A stretch of DNA of 64,000 nt, from positions 2,232,001-2,296,000 of the forward strand of contig NZ_CP130649.1 of assembly GCF_030552895.1 (NCBI RefSeq). The letters are read 5' to 3'. Each line of letters starts with the position of its first letter. The first letter of the stretch is position 1. This DNA is from Tatumella ptyseos (GTDB taxonomy: Bacteria > Pseudomonadota > Gammaproteobacteria > Enterobacterales > Enterobacteriaceae). The translations under genes were made by a program, and so were the position numbers. The notes beneath the pieces were generated by a model. The model had not been told where the DNA came from. It did not search any database and was given only the letters and a program-made list of their open reading frames with translations. This document shows positions 16,509 to 26,180 of the stretch, in pieces.

Positions 16509-17387
16509 ATGAATAAGTTGTTTAATTGTATCGGTATTGTTGGCCACCCGCGAAATCTGAGCGCATTGTCTACCCATGAACAATTATGTTGTTGGTTGAG
16601 CGAACAAGGTTACGACGTCATCGTCGAGGAGCAAATTGCTCGCGAGATGCAATTGATCAACGTACGTACCGCGACCCTCCCTGAAATTGGTCAACAGGCA
16701 GATCTTGCAGTGGTGATTGGGGGAGATGGTAATATGCTTGGCGCCGCACGCGTCTTGGCACGTTACGATATAAAAGTCATCGGCATTAACCGAGGTAATT
16801 TAGGGTTTTTAACCGATCTCAATCCAGATAATGCCATTGAAGAACTGAGCAAAGTGCTGGCAGGTGACTACACGACTGACTCCCGCGCTTTACTGGAAGC
16901 TTCAGTGCGCGGCGACCAGCTTCAGCCACGAGTCGCTACGGCCTTAAATGAGATCGTACTGCACCCCGGTAAGGTTGCACACATGATCGAGTTTGAAGTC
17001 TATATTGATAACCAATTTGCCTTTTCCCAACGTTCTGACGGGCTAATTATCTCTACAACCACTGGCTCGACCGCCTATTCACTTTCTGCCGGTGGCCCCA
17101 TCTTGATGCCATCTTTAGAAGCGATTGCTATCGTCCCGATGTTTCCCCATACCCTCTCCGCTCGACCACTGGTCATTGATAGCCGCAGTACCATCAGTTT
17201 ACGCTTCGCCAGCTTACGCAGCGAGCTTGAAGTGAGTTGTGACAGCCAGCTTGCGCTGCCCATCCAATTGGGGGAAGAAGTCATTATACGGCGCAGCCCA
17301 GACGAGTTATTCCTACTACATCCAAAAGACTATAACTATTTCACCACGCTTACCGGGAAATTGGGATGGTCGGAAAAATTATTCTGA
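16509..17387 (+). CDS. nadK: NAD kinase
   Basis: A 292-residue enzyme phosphorylating NAD to NADP. Motifs: [11 protein letters not shown] (about residues 68-78, GGDG phosphate loop), [13 protein letters not shown], the [17 protein letters not shown] motif, and [20 protein letters not shown]. Ends GWSEKLF as in Escherichia coli. Start set at ATG 16509 because [15 protein letters not shown] aligns with the known N-terminus; an ATG or GTG-type start four codons earlier is unlikely. Followed by recN in the usual order. Confidence 0.97.
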   Translation: MNKLFNCIGIVGHPRNLSALSTHEQLCCWLSEQGYDVIVEEQIAREMQLINVRTATLPEIGQQADLAVVIGGDGNMLGAARVLARYDIKVIGINRGNLGFLTDLNPDNAIEELSKVLAGDYTTDSRALLEASVRGDQLQPRVATALNEIVLHPGKVAHMIEFEVYIDNQFAFSQRSDGLIISTTTGSTAYSLSAGGPILMPSLEAIAIVPMFPHTLSARPLVIDSRSTISLRFASLRSELEVSCDSQLALPIQLGEEVIIRRSPDELFLLHPKDYNYFTTLTGKLGWSEKLF

Positions 17388-17430
17388 AAAACGCTCGGCG
17401 GGTCTTTACTCAGTAAAAAAGAAGCTTATA

Positions 17431-17446
17431 CTGTATAAAAAAACAG
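17431..17446 (+). promoter_or_regulatory. LexA (SOS) box upstream of recN
   Basis: Perfect CTGT-N8-ACAG with an A/T-only centre, 27 bases before the recN ATG. Confidence 0.88.
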
Positions 17447-17448
17447 TT

Positions 17449-17464
17449 ATGTTTTTCTATACAG
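17449..17464 (+). promoter_or_regulatory. Second, imperfect LexA box upstream of recN
   Basis: ATGT-N8-ACAG, spaced 18 bases from the first box centre to centre; one base off consensus. Tandem boxes are known for recN and give tight repression. Confidence 0.55.
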
Positions 17465-17472
17465 GTGATTAT

Positions 17473-19134
17473 ATGCTGGCACAACTTACTATCAGTAATT
17501 TTGCTATTGTTCGTGAACTCGATATCGATTTCCAACAAGGCATGACCGCCATCACTGGTGAAACCGGTGCGGGTAAATCTATCGCTATCGATGCCTTAGG
17601 GTTATGTCTAGGTAATCGGGCAGATGCCGATACTGTGCGTCCTGGCGCTCAACGTGCCGATATTTGTGCCAGATTCCAGCTAAAAAAATCGCCTTCGGCC
17701 CAACAGTGGCTAGTCGAGAATCACCTGGACGATCAAGGCGAATGTTTGCTACGTCGTGTGATCAGTGCCGATGGCCGTTCAAGAGGCTTTATCAATGGCA
17801 CCGCCGTCCCGCTCTCACAACTCCGGGAGCTAGGACAACTGCTTATTCAAATTCATGGGCAACACGCCCATCAGTTACTTCTGAAAACCGATCACCAACG
17901 GGCACTGCTTGACGCTTATAGTCATCATCCTGAGCTTCTAACGTCAATGCGTGATGCCTATAGTCAGTGGCACAAAAGCTGTCGCGAGTTAGCCGCCCTC
18001 ACGCAACAAAAAAATGATCGGGCCGCACGTCGTGAACTCCTTGATTATCAGTTACAAGAGCTTAATAAATTTGCGCCAATCGAAGATGAATATCAGCAAA
18101 TTGACGAAGAGTACAAACAGCTTGCCAGCAGCGGTCAGCGCATCACGCTAAGCCAACAGATTGTCCATTTAGTTTCTGAGAGCGAAGAGGCTTCCTTACA
18201 GTCTCTGGTTTACCAATCTCAACAGCTTTTACAAGAGCTCGTTTCACTGGATGACCGCTTAGCGCCGGTGAATAGCATGATGGACAATGCGGCGATATTA
18301 TTAAGTGAAATGAGTGATGAATTACGCCACTATCATGAAGCCATCGATCTCGACCCTAATCGTCTACAAAGTTTAGAACAGCGGCTTTCACGCTACGTCT
18401 CTCTCGCGCGTAAGCACCATGTCACGCCCGAGACTCTGCACAGTACGCACCAACAATTAGTGGAAGAATACTCGCAGTTAGAGAATGTTGAGTCGGATAT
18501 TGAACAGCTTACAGCTGAAGTTGCGCATTATCACCAACGCGCACTTGAGATTGCCGGTCAACTCTCTATGCAACGGCAACACTTCGCCACTGAATTAGCG
18601 GGACTGATTACAGAATCCATACAGCAACTAGCCATGCCACATGGCCAATTTAATATTGTGATTGCGCATACCCCGGATAAACTGACCGCTGAGGGAGCGG
18701 ACAGTATCGAATTTCTCGTATCGGCGAACCCCGGACAGTCGCTACAACCTTTGGGTAAAGTCGTTTCAGGTGGTGAGCTTTCTCGTATTGCCTTAGCAGT
18801 TCAGGTCATTACCGCGAAGAAAATGGAAACCCCGGCTATGATTTTTGATGAAGTCGATGTGGGGATCAGTGGTCCTACTGCGGCGATTGTCGGCAAAATG
18901 CTGCGTAAACTCGGCGAATCGACCCAAGTACTCTGTGTAACTCACTTACCCCAGGTCGCAGGCTGTGGTCATGGACACTTCTACATCAGTAAACTGACTG
19001 ATGGTGCAATGACCGAAACCCGCATGGTTAACCTCGATAAAGCAGCGCGGTTGAAAGAATTAGCACGTCTATTGGGGGGCAGCGAAGTCACCCGCAACAC
19101 CTTAGCCAACGCTAAAGAACTTTTAGCGGCCTAA
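17473..19134 (+). CDS. recN: DNA repair protein RecN
   Basis: A 553-residue SMC-like ATPase in double-strand break repair. Walker [15 protein letters not shown] lies at about residues 30-43, a central coiled coil is interrupted by a small head-distal domain, then the signature [15 protein letters not shown] and Walker [13 protein letters not shown] (about residue 455). The N-terminus [20 protein letters not shown] matches the family, which fixes ATG 17473 rather than an in-frame extension into nadK. SOS-controlled through the LexA boxes directly upstream. Confidence 0.97.
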   Translation: MLAQLTISNFAIVRELDIDFQQGMTAITGETGAGKSIAIDALGLCLGNRADADTVRPGAQRADICARFQLKKSPSAQQWLVENHLDDQGECLLRRVISADGRSRGFINGTAVPLSQLRELGQLLIQIHGQHAHQLLLKTDHQRALLDAYSHHPELLTSMRDAYSQWHKSCRELAALTQQKNDRAARRELLDYQLQELNKFAPIEDEYQQIDEEYKQLASSGQRITLSQQIVHLVSESEEASLQSLVYQSQQLLQELVSLDDRLAPVNSMMDNAAILLSEMSDELRHYHEAIDLDPNRLQSLEQRLSRYVSLARKHHVTPETLHSTHQQLVEEYSQLENVESDIEQLTAEVAHYHQRALEIAGQLSMQRQHFATELAGLITESIQQLAMPHGQFNIVIAHTPDKLTAEGADSIEFLVSANPGQSLQPLGKVVSGGELSRIALAVQVITAKKMETPAMIFDEVDVGISGPTAAIVGKMLRKLGESTQVLCVTHLPQVAGCGHGHFYISKLTDGAMTETRMVNLDKAARLKELARLLGGSEVTRNTLANAKELLAA

Positions 19135-19297
19135 TCGGGCACTTTTTCTCAGTATAACAGTCATATCTTGCGCCAGAGGTTTTCATCTGGCGTAAGGTCT
19201 ATTATTATCGACATCTAGCTTCCCTGCGATCAGGGTGAACTTATTGTGATGGCAAGTTATGCCTGACGGCAACTGGTCAAGAAAAAGGAAACGATTC

Positions 19298-19642
19298 ATG
19301 CGCAGTAAAATACTGACTGCTGCGACCGCGGCGCTATTGTTAACGACCGCAGGTTGCTCGACGTTGGAACGTGTAGTTTATCGCCCGGATATCAACCAAG
19401 GGAATTACTTGGTCGCGACCGATGTCAGTAAAATTCATACTGGTATGACACAACAGCAGGTTGCTTACACCTTAGGTACGCCAATGATGAGCGATCCTTT
19501 TGGAAGCAATGTGTGGTACTACGTTTTCCGCCAAGAACCGGGGCATGAGAAAGTCACGCAGCAAACCTTAACCTTGACCTTTAACAGCAGCGGTATTCTG
19601 ACCAATATCGATAATAAGCCAGCGCTGAGTAAGACCAACTAA
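19298..19642 (+). CDS. bamE: BamE (SmpA), outer-membrane assembly lipoprotein
   Basis: A 114-residue lipoprotein. The signal peptide ends with LTTAGC (acylated Cys20), followed by [18 protein letters not shown], the conserved BamE block; [20 protein letters not shown] and [12 protein letters not shown] complete the fold. It stabilises the BAM complex. ATG 19298 has an AAGGAA site; an earlier in-frame ATG at 19259 has none. Convergent with rnfH. Confidence 0.96.
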   Translation: MRSKILTAATAALLLTTAGCSTLERVVYRPDINQGNYLVATDVSKIHTGMTQQQVAYTLGTPMMSDPFGSNVWYYVFRQEPGHEKVTQQTLTLTFNSSGILTNIDNKPALSKTN

Positions 19643-19650
19643 CACTAATT

Positions 19651-19677
19651 CGCTACTCGATCACTGTTCGAGTAGCG
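19651..19677. terminator. Bidirectional terminator between bamE and rnfH
   Basis: Ten-base perfect arms CGCTACTCGA / TCGAGTAGCG with a seven-base loop, T-rich on both sides. Confidence 0.75.
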
Positions 19678-19684
19678 ACATTTT

Positions 19685-19978
19685 CTACTTTTTATTTGCT
19701 GCCGAGCGCTCTGCACGCTGCCGACGCATCTCTTTTGGATCGGCCAACAATGGACGATAGATTTCCACCCTATCCCCCTCTTCCACCTGATCCGTCAATT
19801 TAACCGGTCGGCTATAAATGCCCACTTTATTTTCCGTTAATTGAATATCTTTGCGAAGCTCTAACAGCCCTGATGCAATAATTGCCTCTTCGACCGTACT
19901 CCCTTCCACTACTGTCACCGGGCGCAGATACTGTTTTTCGGGAAGAGCGTAAACCACTTCGACGCGAATATCAGCCAC
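19685..19978 (-). CDS. rnfH: RnfH-family ubiquitin-like protein
   Basis: A 97-residue beta-grasp protein; [40 protein letters not shown] and [20 protein letters not shown] match E. coli RnfH (YfjF), 96 residues. I chose the GTG at 19978, which overlaps the ratA stop and has AGAGG at the right distance; a longer ATG start at 20002 would add eight residues not found in the family. Function remains unclear; always paired with ratA. Confidence 0.93.
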   Translation of the reverse strand: MADIRVEVVYALPEKQYLRPVTVVEGSTVEEAIIASGLLELRKDIQLTENKVGIYSRPVKLTDQVEEGDRVEIYRPLLADPKEMRRQRAERSAANKK

Positions 19979-20405
19979 GATAAACCTCTTGAGCCCGCTC
20001 ACTGAAGGCCTTAACCATATTATTGGCTAATTCTTTAAAGATCCGCCCAAACGCCATTTCCACCAGCATATTGGAAAACTCAAAATCTAGGCTTAGCTCG
20101 ACTTTACAAGCTTCATCGCCCAGCGGAGTAAAGGTCCATCCTCCGGTAAGCTTACGAAACGGGCCGTCTACCAGCTGCATAGCAATACGCTGGTTTTCGG
20201 TCAGGGTATTGCGCGTGGTAAAGGTTTTACTGATGCCCGCCTTTGAGACATCTACCGATGCGGTCATCTGCTGCTCGGATTGCTCTAAAATTTTGCTACC
20301 GGTGCAGCCAGGGAGAAATTGTGGATAGCTATCAACATCGTTGACAAGTTGATACATTTTAGCCGCGCTGAAAGGGACCAACGCTGAACGAGTGATCTGG
20401 GCCAT
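19971..20405 (-). CDS. ratA: RatA, SRPBCC-family ribosome-association toxin / coenzyme Q-binding-like
   Basis: A 144-residue START-like protein: [34 protein letters not shown], and the C-terminal [16 protein letters not shown] helix. E. coli RatA is described as inhibiting 70S assembly, while relatives (Coq10/PasT) bind quinone. It overlaps rnfH by eight bases and is divergent from smpB, the normal order. Confidence 0.94.
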   Translation of the reverse strand: MAQITRSALVPFSAAKMYQLVNDVDSYPQFLPGCTGSKILEQSEQQMTASVDVSKAGISKTFTTRNTLTENQRIAMQLVDGPFRKLTGGWTFTPLGDEACKVELSLDFEFSNMLVEMAFGRIFKELANNMVKAFSERAQEVYRG

Positions 20406-20566
20406 AAGAGTTCCTGGTCTGAAAAAAACACCTTGATCATAGCAGTTTCAGCAAATAAACAGAAATGTCTAATCGGAATCAGCGTGCTAGAATAGCACCA
20501 ATACTTAACTTTCTTACAATAGGAAGTCAGCGACGCCTTCAAAAAGTGGTGTAGAATAGGGATACT

Positions 20567-21049
20567 ATGACAAAGAAAAAATCAAACAAACCTGGTTCCG
20601 CGACCATTGCAATGAACAAACGTGCCCGCCACGAATATTTCATTGAAGAAGAGTTTGAAGCGGGGCTTTCACTACAGGGATGGGAAGTCAAATCCCTACG
20701 TGCAGGCAAAGCAAACATTAGCGAAAGCTATATCTTATTACGCGATGGCGAAGCCTATCTGTTCGGTTCTACCTTTCAGCCGTTAACGGTCGCGTCTTCC
20801 CACGTGGTCTGCGATCCCACACGTAACCGTAAGCTACTACTGAAGCAACGTGAACTTGATTCACTGTATGGCCGTGTGAACCGCGAAGGCTACACTATTG
20901 TTGCCCTTTCTCTTTATTGGAAGAACGCATGGTGTAAACTTAAAATCGGCGTAGCAAAAGGTAAAAAAGAACACGATAAGCGTGATGATATTAAAAACCG
21001 CGAGTGGCAGTTAGATAAAGCGCGTATTATGAAGAACGCAAATCGTTAA
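20567..21049 (+). CDS. smpB: SmpB, tmRNA-binding protein
   Basis: A 160-residue OB-fold protein needed for trans-translation. [36 protein letters not shown] and the basic C-terminal tail ([15 protein letters not shown]) are characteristic. It lies directly upstream of ssrA, its RNA partner. Confidence 0.97.
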   Translation: MTKKKSNKPGSATIAMNKRARHEYFIEEEFEAGLSLQGWEVKSLRAGKANISESYILLRDGEAYLFGSTFQPLTVASSHVVCDPTRNRKLLLKQRELDSLYGRVNREGYTIVALSLYWKNAWCKLKIGVAKGKKEHDKRDDIKNREWQLDKARIMKNANR

Positions 21050-21098
21050 ATTACTGGTGCAGCAGCGTAATTTTCTGCTACACTACGTAATAGTACTT

Positions 21099-21462
21099 GG
21101 GGCTGATTCTGGATTCGACAGGATTCGCGAAGCCCTAGGAGCATGCCGAGGGGCGGTTGGCCTCGTAAAAAGCCGCAAAAAAATAGTCGCAAACGACGAA
21201 AACTACGCACTAGCAGCTTAATAACCTGCATAGAGCCCTCTCTCCCTAGCCTCCGCTCTTAGGACGGGGATCAAGAGAGGTCAAACCCAAAAGAGATCGT
21301 GTGGATGCCCTGCCTGGGGTTGAAGCATTAAACTTAATCAGGCTAGTTCGTTAGTGGCGTGTCCATCCGCAGCTAACTGGCGAATGTAAAGACTGGACTA
21401 AGCATGTAGTGCCGACGGTGTAGTAATTCTGGACGCGGGTTCAACTCCCGCCAGCTCCACCA
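21099..21462 (+). ncRNA. ssrA: tmRNA (ssrA)
   Basis: A 364-nt tmRNA. The 5' end GGGGCTGATTCTGG and the 3' end GGGTTCAACTCCCG..CTCCACCA form the tRNA-Ala-like domain with encoded CCA. The tag reading frame (21189-21224) starts at the GCA resume codon and encodes ANDENYALAA followed by two TAA stops, identical to E. coli. Pseudoknot segments are conserved. With SmpB it rescues stalled ribosomes and tags the product for ClpXP. Confidence 0.98.
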
Positions 21463-21503
21463 AATTCTTCGAAGATGATTCCAGAGTCATTGTTAGAAGT
21501 CCT

Positions 21504-21539
21504 AAAAGCCTGCAAGGCGTAAGTCTTGTGGGCTTTTTT
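21504..21539 (+). terminator. Terminator after ssrA
   Basis: Stem AAAGCCTGCAAG / CTTGTGGGCTTT with minor mismatch, followed by TTTTTT. Confidence 0.75.
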
Positions 21540-21785
21540 GTGTTCGTAGCATTTCAAAAGCTAGGCCTGAGTTAAGGGTTATTGCTGTAAACTACAATAA
21601 AATACTGAGCGTTTTACTGTTTTTACAGGCTAACCTTACCGCTAAAAAATTAACAGATACGTACCTAACTCAAGCCCCCTATCAGGTCTACTATACTGCC
21701 TCAGCACAACTGTATAGATACTGGCAGGCGGCTTTACAGGCGGTGCATTAGCCGCATGGGAAATGGGCAACTGGTGGAAGTATTG

Positions 21786-22271
21786 ATGAAAGTAGTCACT
21801 AGCCTAACGCTATCGCAAATTAGCGAAGCAACGGATACCTGTCAGGCTTGCTCTGAAGTGCTGATCAATGGCAAGTCAACCGGAGCAACCATCGAAGGAA
21901 AAATACTCGAAGCAGCCATACAGGTTGATGAGCATCGCTACCTATTATTCGTGACAGATGGTGTAATTTTTGAAGAGTTACTGACAGTCCTACTTTTCGA
22001 TACCTATCAAGGTGTGTTAGATAAAATCGTCATTGGCGACGCTTACACTACAGGGCTCATCGAAAATTTAGAGGTTTTTCCCCATTCAGTAAGCTTCCAT
22101 TTTATCGGTGACAATATTTGGACAATAAAAGTGTTGGCCTCTCCTACAATTAAATTTCCCTTCACTGCCCCAAAGGGAATCACTCGACCGCTGGGATTAA
22201 GAAAATATTTGGACATTACTCGTTCGACGTTCAAAGACGCTATCACCAGCCCCTCCTCCCCTAAGCCATAA
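21786..22271 (+). CDS. Hypothetical protein, possible orphan immunity-type gene
   Basis: A 161-residue soluble-looking protein (MKVVTSLTLSQISEATDTC at the N-terminus, then several beta-strands such as HRYLLFVTDGVIFEELLTVL); no known family recognised. Its ATG overlaps the stop of a short upstream frame (TGATG) ending TGGALAAWEMGNWWKY, a Gly/Ala-rich tail with no intact gene in front. Such one-base coupling after a truncated small frame recalls toxin/bacteriocin-immunity pairs, an inference only. Sits just after ssrA, a frequent insertion site for mobile DNA, but no integrase is visible. Confidence 0.5.
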   Translation: MKVVTSLTLSQISEATDTCQACSEVLINGKSTGATIEGKILEAAIQVDEHRYLLFVTDGVIFEELLTVLLFDTYQGVLDKIVIGDAYTTGLIENLEVFPHSVSFHFIGDNIWTIKVLASPTIKFPFTAPKGITRPLGLRKYLDITRSTFKDAITSPSSPKP

Positions 22272-22378
22272 AAAGCCCGCAAGAACTCAATATCCTGCGA
22301 GCTTGATAAAGAACATCAATCCAAACAACTCACCGTTTCCCTCGCTAATTATCGCCTCTATCTATCCCCCGACTAAAT

Positions 22379-23533
22379 TTAGGCACTGGCACGCGTCACA
22401 GCATCGCCTGCCTCTATCGCTTCCTGTTCCGGGATAAAGGGTTCACCAAGAGTCAGCATTAAACGGTTTGCCCAAGCAAAAAAGGCCGCTGATTGAAGTA
22501 AATCGGTGATGGCTAACGTCGATAATGAGTATTGCTGTAAGGCCCGCAAATGCTGTTGGGTGAGACGAGGCGGCGTCAGCGATAATGCGGCGACGGCCTC
22601 GATCTGCGCTTGCCAGCGCTCTGACTGTCCGGCGGATAGTTCATCCCCCGGTTGTACCTGCAACAGTAGCGCGATCTCTTCGGTTTGCTTAGAGAGCTGG
22701 CTCGCTTTTCTCGCATGGACTGAGGCACAGTAAATGCAACCATTGACCTTACTGACTACGGTCGCCGCCAGCTCGCGCTCTGCCCTGCTTAGACCACCTG
22801 GGGTATAGAAAATACCTTTATCGATCAAGGTTCGTTGTTCTAATACTGGCTGGTCATGTCCCAGTAACCGAAAATAGTCGGAGTGTTGGTGACCAAAACG
22901 TATCAGTACTTGTTGTTGCGCTTCAGTGAAGGCATCAAAGGGTTTAGGAGGAAGCCATGGCTCCCATCCTAGCTCTTTACGGGTAAACGCTTGGGGAGCG
23001 CGGCGATTTCCGGCGGTACGCGCCTGCAGGTGCCAGCGTCCCGCCGTGACGGCAGGCAACGTTTTTACCTGATGCGCTTCCGTCTCCGTTACGGCGTTAA
23101 GCACCGTAAAACCGGCGATTAACCGACTTTGAAAACTTACAAATGCAATAACCTGCGCTAAGGTAATTAGGGCATCCGTTTGCCAGCCCGCTTGCTGAAG
23201 TGCTTGCAGATGCTGTGGGGTTACCGAGACCGGTTCAAAGGTTAAGTGGCGAGCGAATAACAGCGCGGCCTGTAAGGAAGGTGTGAGTTCAGCGCCAGCA
23301 GCCAGAGTCTGGTAATGCTGGGCGAGAGTATTAACCTGATGCCACTCGGCAACCTGCGCGGCGACGGTGGCCCTTTCCGCCAACGAAAAATGAACAGTAC
23401 CCGAGGTGAATAACACCTCATAGCAGCTTTGAGTATGGTCGGTGGCAGCTTGGCGAGTGTGCCGACTGTCAGCAAGCGCAGAACCCTCAACAATCGACGC
23501 CAGTGCCTGAATTAAATCATTATTGTTACTCAT
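22379..23533 (-). CDS. Fused CMD-domain / alkylhydroperoxidase-domain protein (Avi_7170 + Avi_7169 type)
   Basis: A 384-residue protein with two AhpD-like domains. The first (about 1-185) resembles the CMD-domain Avi_7170 type and lacks a CxxC. The second (about 190-384) begins FTRKELGWEPWLPPKPFDAF and has the redox-active GCIYCASVHAR (CxxC-x2-H), as in the Avi_7169 peroxidase type. These are usually separate genes; here they are one. The start overlaps the LLM gene stop (ATGA). Last gene of the transporter operon; probably deals with peroxide or a reactive product of the flavin monooxygenase. Confidence 0.82.
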   Translation of the reverse strand: MSNNNDLIQALASIVEGSALADSRHTRQAATDHTQSCYEVLFTSGTVHFSLAERATVAAQVAEWHQVNTLAQHYQTLAAGAELTPSLQAALLFARHLTFEPVSVTPQHLQALQQAGWQTDALITLAQVIAFVSFQSRLIAGFTVLNAVTETEAHQVKTLPAVTAGRWHLQARTAGNRRAPQAFTRKELGWEPWLPPKPFDAFTEAQQQVLIRFGHQHSDYFRLLGHDQPVLEQRTLIDKGIFYTPGGLSRAERELAATVVSKVNGCIYCASVHARKASQLSKQTEEIALLLQVQPGDELSAGQSERWQAQIEAVAALSLTPPRLTQQHLRALQQYSLSTLAITDLLQSAAFFAWANRLMLTLGEPFIPEQEAIEAGDAVTRASA

Positions 23534-24552
23534 AAAGACCTCTCAAGTTCGCGAATTGTCGCAGTGTTACGCAGTTTGGGGTTGATATAGCGGGAGAGGA
23601 GTTCCAAAGAGCGAAGCACATCCTGATGCGACGGCTCCACCGAATGGACTTGGAAAGAGATATCGGTGACCCGCTGCAATACGCTGTCTTGTTGTAATGA
23701 ATTCAACACGTCCTGTGGATCGCCGATATGCGCATCAAATTGACCGATAAAATCATCGAGGGTTTCGCCGCGTAACTGATGTCCGGCTTGTCGATAACCC
23801 TCTGCCTGTGCCGTCAGGCCGGGGAGTGCCACTTTGCGAGCATAATGCCGATCGTCTGCGACAAAGGCAGTCCGAGAAGCAAGAATGCGTGGTACTACGC
23901 CGGGCGCTAATGCGTCGAGGTAGGCATCAATAATCGGGTTCTGTAAAGCGTCTAAGGGTAAATGAGCCTGGCCCACGGGTCGCGGCTGCGTTCGGGATAA
24001 CATCAAGCCATGTCCGGCTTTACCTGCCAGCTGTGCACCACGTTCAGAAAAGGTCGCAATCCAGATTTTCTTCGCTAAGGTCGCGGTTGCCGGATACAAG
24101 TAATTATCGGTGTCTGCCAGACTTTTTCCCTGCCATGCATCCTGCAAGGTGGCGAGATGCTGGGCAAAGACTTCCCCCCGTTGTTCAAAGGTTAACCCAA
24201 AGGTAGTAAAAGAGCTTGGCGTTCCCCCCGACCCCAAGCCGAGCTCAAGGCGACCACCGAGGAGCAAGTCAGCCACGGCGGCATCTTCCGCTATCCGCAC
24301 CGCATTTTCCATTGGCAGTGTAATGATCCCGGTGCCCAGCCGGATACGTTGGGTGTGCGCCCCGACATGCGTTAAGAAAACTAATGGTGAGGGTAATCCC
24401 CCTTCACTCTCGTGAAAATGATGCTGAGCGACCCAAGCACTGTCAAAGCCCAGCTTTTCGGCGTGCTGGATCTGCTGAGTTGCCAAGCGGTAACGCTCGG
24501 CGGCAGGCACTTTGTCTAATAATCGAGTAAAAAAACCAATGTGCTTTGACAT
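23530..24552 (-). CDS. LLM-class FMN-dependent (luciferase-like) monooxygenase, KPN_01858 type
   Basis: A 340-residue bacterial-luciferase-like TIM barrel: HIGFFTRLLDKVPAAERYRL, DSAWVAQHHFHESEGGLPSP, RIRLGTGIITLPMENAVRIA and LGGRLELGLGSGGTPSSF, which are family signatures for FMN/F420 binding. It lies five bases from the ABC ATPase and overlaps the CMD gene. The gene set fits the KPN_01854/KPN_01858 system known in Klebsiella. Such enzymes oxidise thiols, sulfonates or heteroatoms; the substrate is unknown. Confidence 0.86.
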   Translation of the reverse strand: MSKHIGFFTRLLDKVPAAERYRLATQQIQHAEKLGFDSAWVAQHHFHESEGGLPSPLVFLTHVGAHTQRIRLGTGIITLPMENAVRIAEDAAVADLLLGGRLELGLGSGGTPSSFTTFGLTFEQRGEVFAQHLATLQDAWQGKSLADTDNYLYPATATLAKKIWIATFSERGAQLAGKAGHGLMLSRTQPRPVGQAHLPLDALQNPIIDAYLDALAPGVVPRILASRTAFVADDRHYARKVALPGLTAQAEGYRQAGHQLRGETLDDFIGQFDAHIGDPQDVLNSLQQDSVLQRVTDISFQVHSVEPSHQDVLRSLELLSRYINPKLRNTATIRELERSL

Positions 24553-24557
24553 GATTG

Positions 24558-26180
24558 CTAAGCCTCTTGAAGGTGTTTAAAAGGGGGAATCGCCGCGATC
24601 AGTTGCTTAGTATAGGCACTTTGCGGACTCGCAAATAACTGCGCAGTCTCCCCTTCTTCGACTTGTTTTCCACCGCGCAGGACCGTCACCTGGTGGGCGA
24701 TACGGCGCACGACTTGCAGGTCATGAGTGATGAACAGATAGGTCAGGGATAATCGCTGCTGTAAGGAGTGTAATAAATCCAAAATTTGCGCCTGTACGGT
24801 AACATCGAGAGCTGAAGTTGCCTCATCCAGTACCAATATTTCCGGCTCGAGGATTAAGGCGCGGGCAATCGCGACACGCTGACGCTGCCCCCCGGAAAGA
24901 TGCTCAGCACGGCGAGATAATAGCGCAGGATCTAAGGCAACCTGACGGGTGACCGCCAGCACTTTATCTCTGCGTTGTTCACGGGTGAGCGGTTCAAAGT
25001 TGAGAAGCGGCTCCTCGATTACCGCAAAGAGCGTTTGACGCGGATCCAGTGATGAGAACGGGTTCTGATAGACAAATTGAATTTTTTTTCTCAGCCTCCG
25101 CCACTGTTCACGCGAATAGTTATCGACTAATTGCCCACTGATCTCGAGAGTGCCAGCATCCGCTTGTTCAAATCCTAATAAGATCCTGGCTAACGTGGTT
25201 TTACCAGAACCCGATTCCCCGACGAGTGCATGAGTGCTGCCCCGCTGAATCGTTAACGAGATATTGTCTAACGCCTGCAATTTTTGGTGTCGATCAAGCG
25301 GGAACTGTTTACCTATACCCTGTAAACGGAGGGCCGGGGCCTGATGACTTGTCGTACGCGAAAGAGGTGCCGCGGTGCGATAATTATCCGCGACATTATT
25401 GATTAACTCCGCTGTATAAGGGGTCTGGGGTTGATTAATCAAGGTCGTTGTTTGCCCCTGTTCTACCAGTTTGCCCTGTTGGAATACCGCTAGCCGGTCG
25501 GCATGGGCGGCGGCTAAGGCAAGGTCATGAGTCACAAATAACACAGCCGTTCCATACTCATGCCGTAGTTCATCGATTAACGTCATAATATGCTGCTGTA
25601 CAGTCACATCCAGAGCACTGGTCGGTTCATCGGCAATGATTAGTGCGGGCTGTAGTGCTATTGCAAGGGCGATCAGGACACGTTGCTTCATGCCTCCCGA
25701 TAATTGATGAGGATACTGCGAGTAACGTTGGTCGGGGTGACTCAAGCCGACACGGGCTAAGAGGGCAATCGCCCGCTGTTGTAACGACTGACGTGACACT
25801 CGTCGATCATTAAGTTTCAGTACTTCCTCGATCTGCGTACCAATCGTTTTCAACGGATTTAATGAATTTCCCGGATCTTGTGGGATCAGACTGATATGCA
25901 ACCCACGGAGTGCATCGAGTCGACGAGAGGACCACTGACTGATCTCTTCTCCTTGGAAGAAAATTTTGCCGCCAGTAAGGCGACCATTTTCTGGTAATAG
26001 GCCTAAGACAGACTGAGCAGTAGTGGTTTTTCCTGAACCCGATTCTCCAACGACCGCCAGCATTTCGCCCGCGTTAAGCGTGAAGCTCGCTTGATGTACT
26101 CTCTCTTGCCAGCGCTCATCGGTGTAATAACTGATACTCAAGTTTTCGACGTTCAGGACAGGTATGCGTTGCGTCATCAT
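24558..26180 (-). CDS. Oligopeptide-type ABC transporter ATPase, two fused nucleotide-binding domains
   Basis: 540 residues with two complete ABC domains (DppD + DppF-like fusion, as in GsiA/YejF). Domain 1: Walker A GESGSGKTTTAQSVLGLLP, signature LSGGMKQRV, Walker B LIIADEPTSALD. Domain 2: Walker A GESGSGKTTLARILLGFEQ, signature LSGGQRQRV, Walker B ILVLDEATSALD. I chose ATG 26180, which overlaps the permease stop (ATGATGA) and has AGGAG; a 30-codon upstream extension lies inside the permease gene. Confidence 0.93.
   Translation of the reverse strand: MMTQRIPVLNVENLSISYYTDERWQERVHQASFTLNAGEMLAVVGESGSGKTTTAQSVLGLLPENGRLTGGKIFFQGEEISQWSSRRLDALRGLHISLIPQDPGNSLNPLKTIGTQIEEVLKLNDRRVSRQSLQQRAIALLARVGLSHPDQRYSQYPHQLSGGMKQRVLIALAIALQPALIIADEPTSALDVTVQQHIMTLIDELRHEYGTAVLFVTHDLALAAAHADRLAVFQQGKLVEQGQTTTLINQPQTPYTAELINNVADNYRTAAPLSRTTSHQAPALRLQGIGKQFPLDRHQKLQALDNISLTIQRGSTHALVGESGSGKTTLARILLGFEQADAGTLEISGQLVDNYSREQWRRLRKKIQFVYQNPFSSLDPRQTLFAVIEEPLLNFEPLTREQRRDKVLAVTRQVALDPALLSRRAEHLSGGQRQRVAIARALILEPEILVLDEATSALDVTVQAQILDLLHSLQQRLSLTYLFITHDLQVVRRIAHQVTVLRGGKQVEEGETAQLFASPQSAYTKQLIAAIPPFKHLQEA

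Noticed and set aside
17239..17472. In-frame N-terminal extension of recN
   Set aside because: Lies within nadK and over the LexA boxes; family alignment starts at ATG 17473.
19168..19195. Inverted repeat TTGCGCCAGA / TCTGGCGTAA after recN as a terminator
   Set aside because: Good stem but no T tract; function uncertain, so not listed as a feature.
21463..21785. Phage or island integrase next to ssrA
   Set aside because: ssrA is a frequent integration site, but no integrase residues or duplicated ssrA 3' end could be seen.
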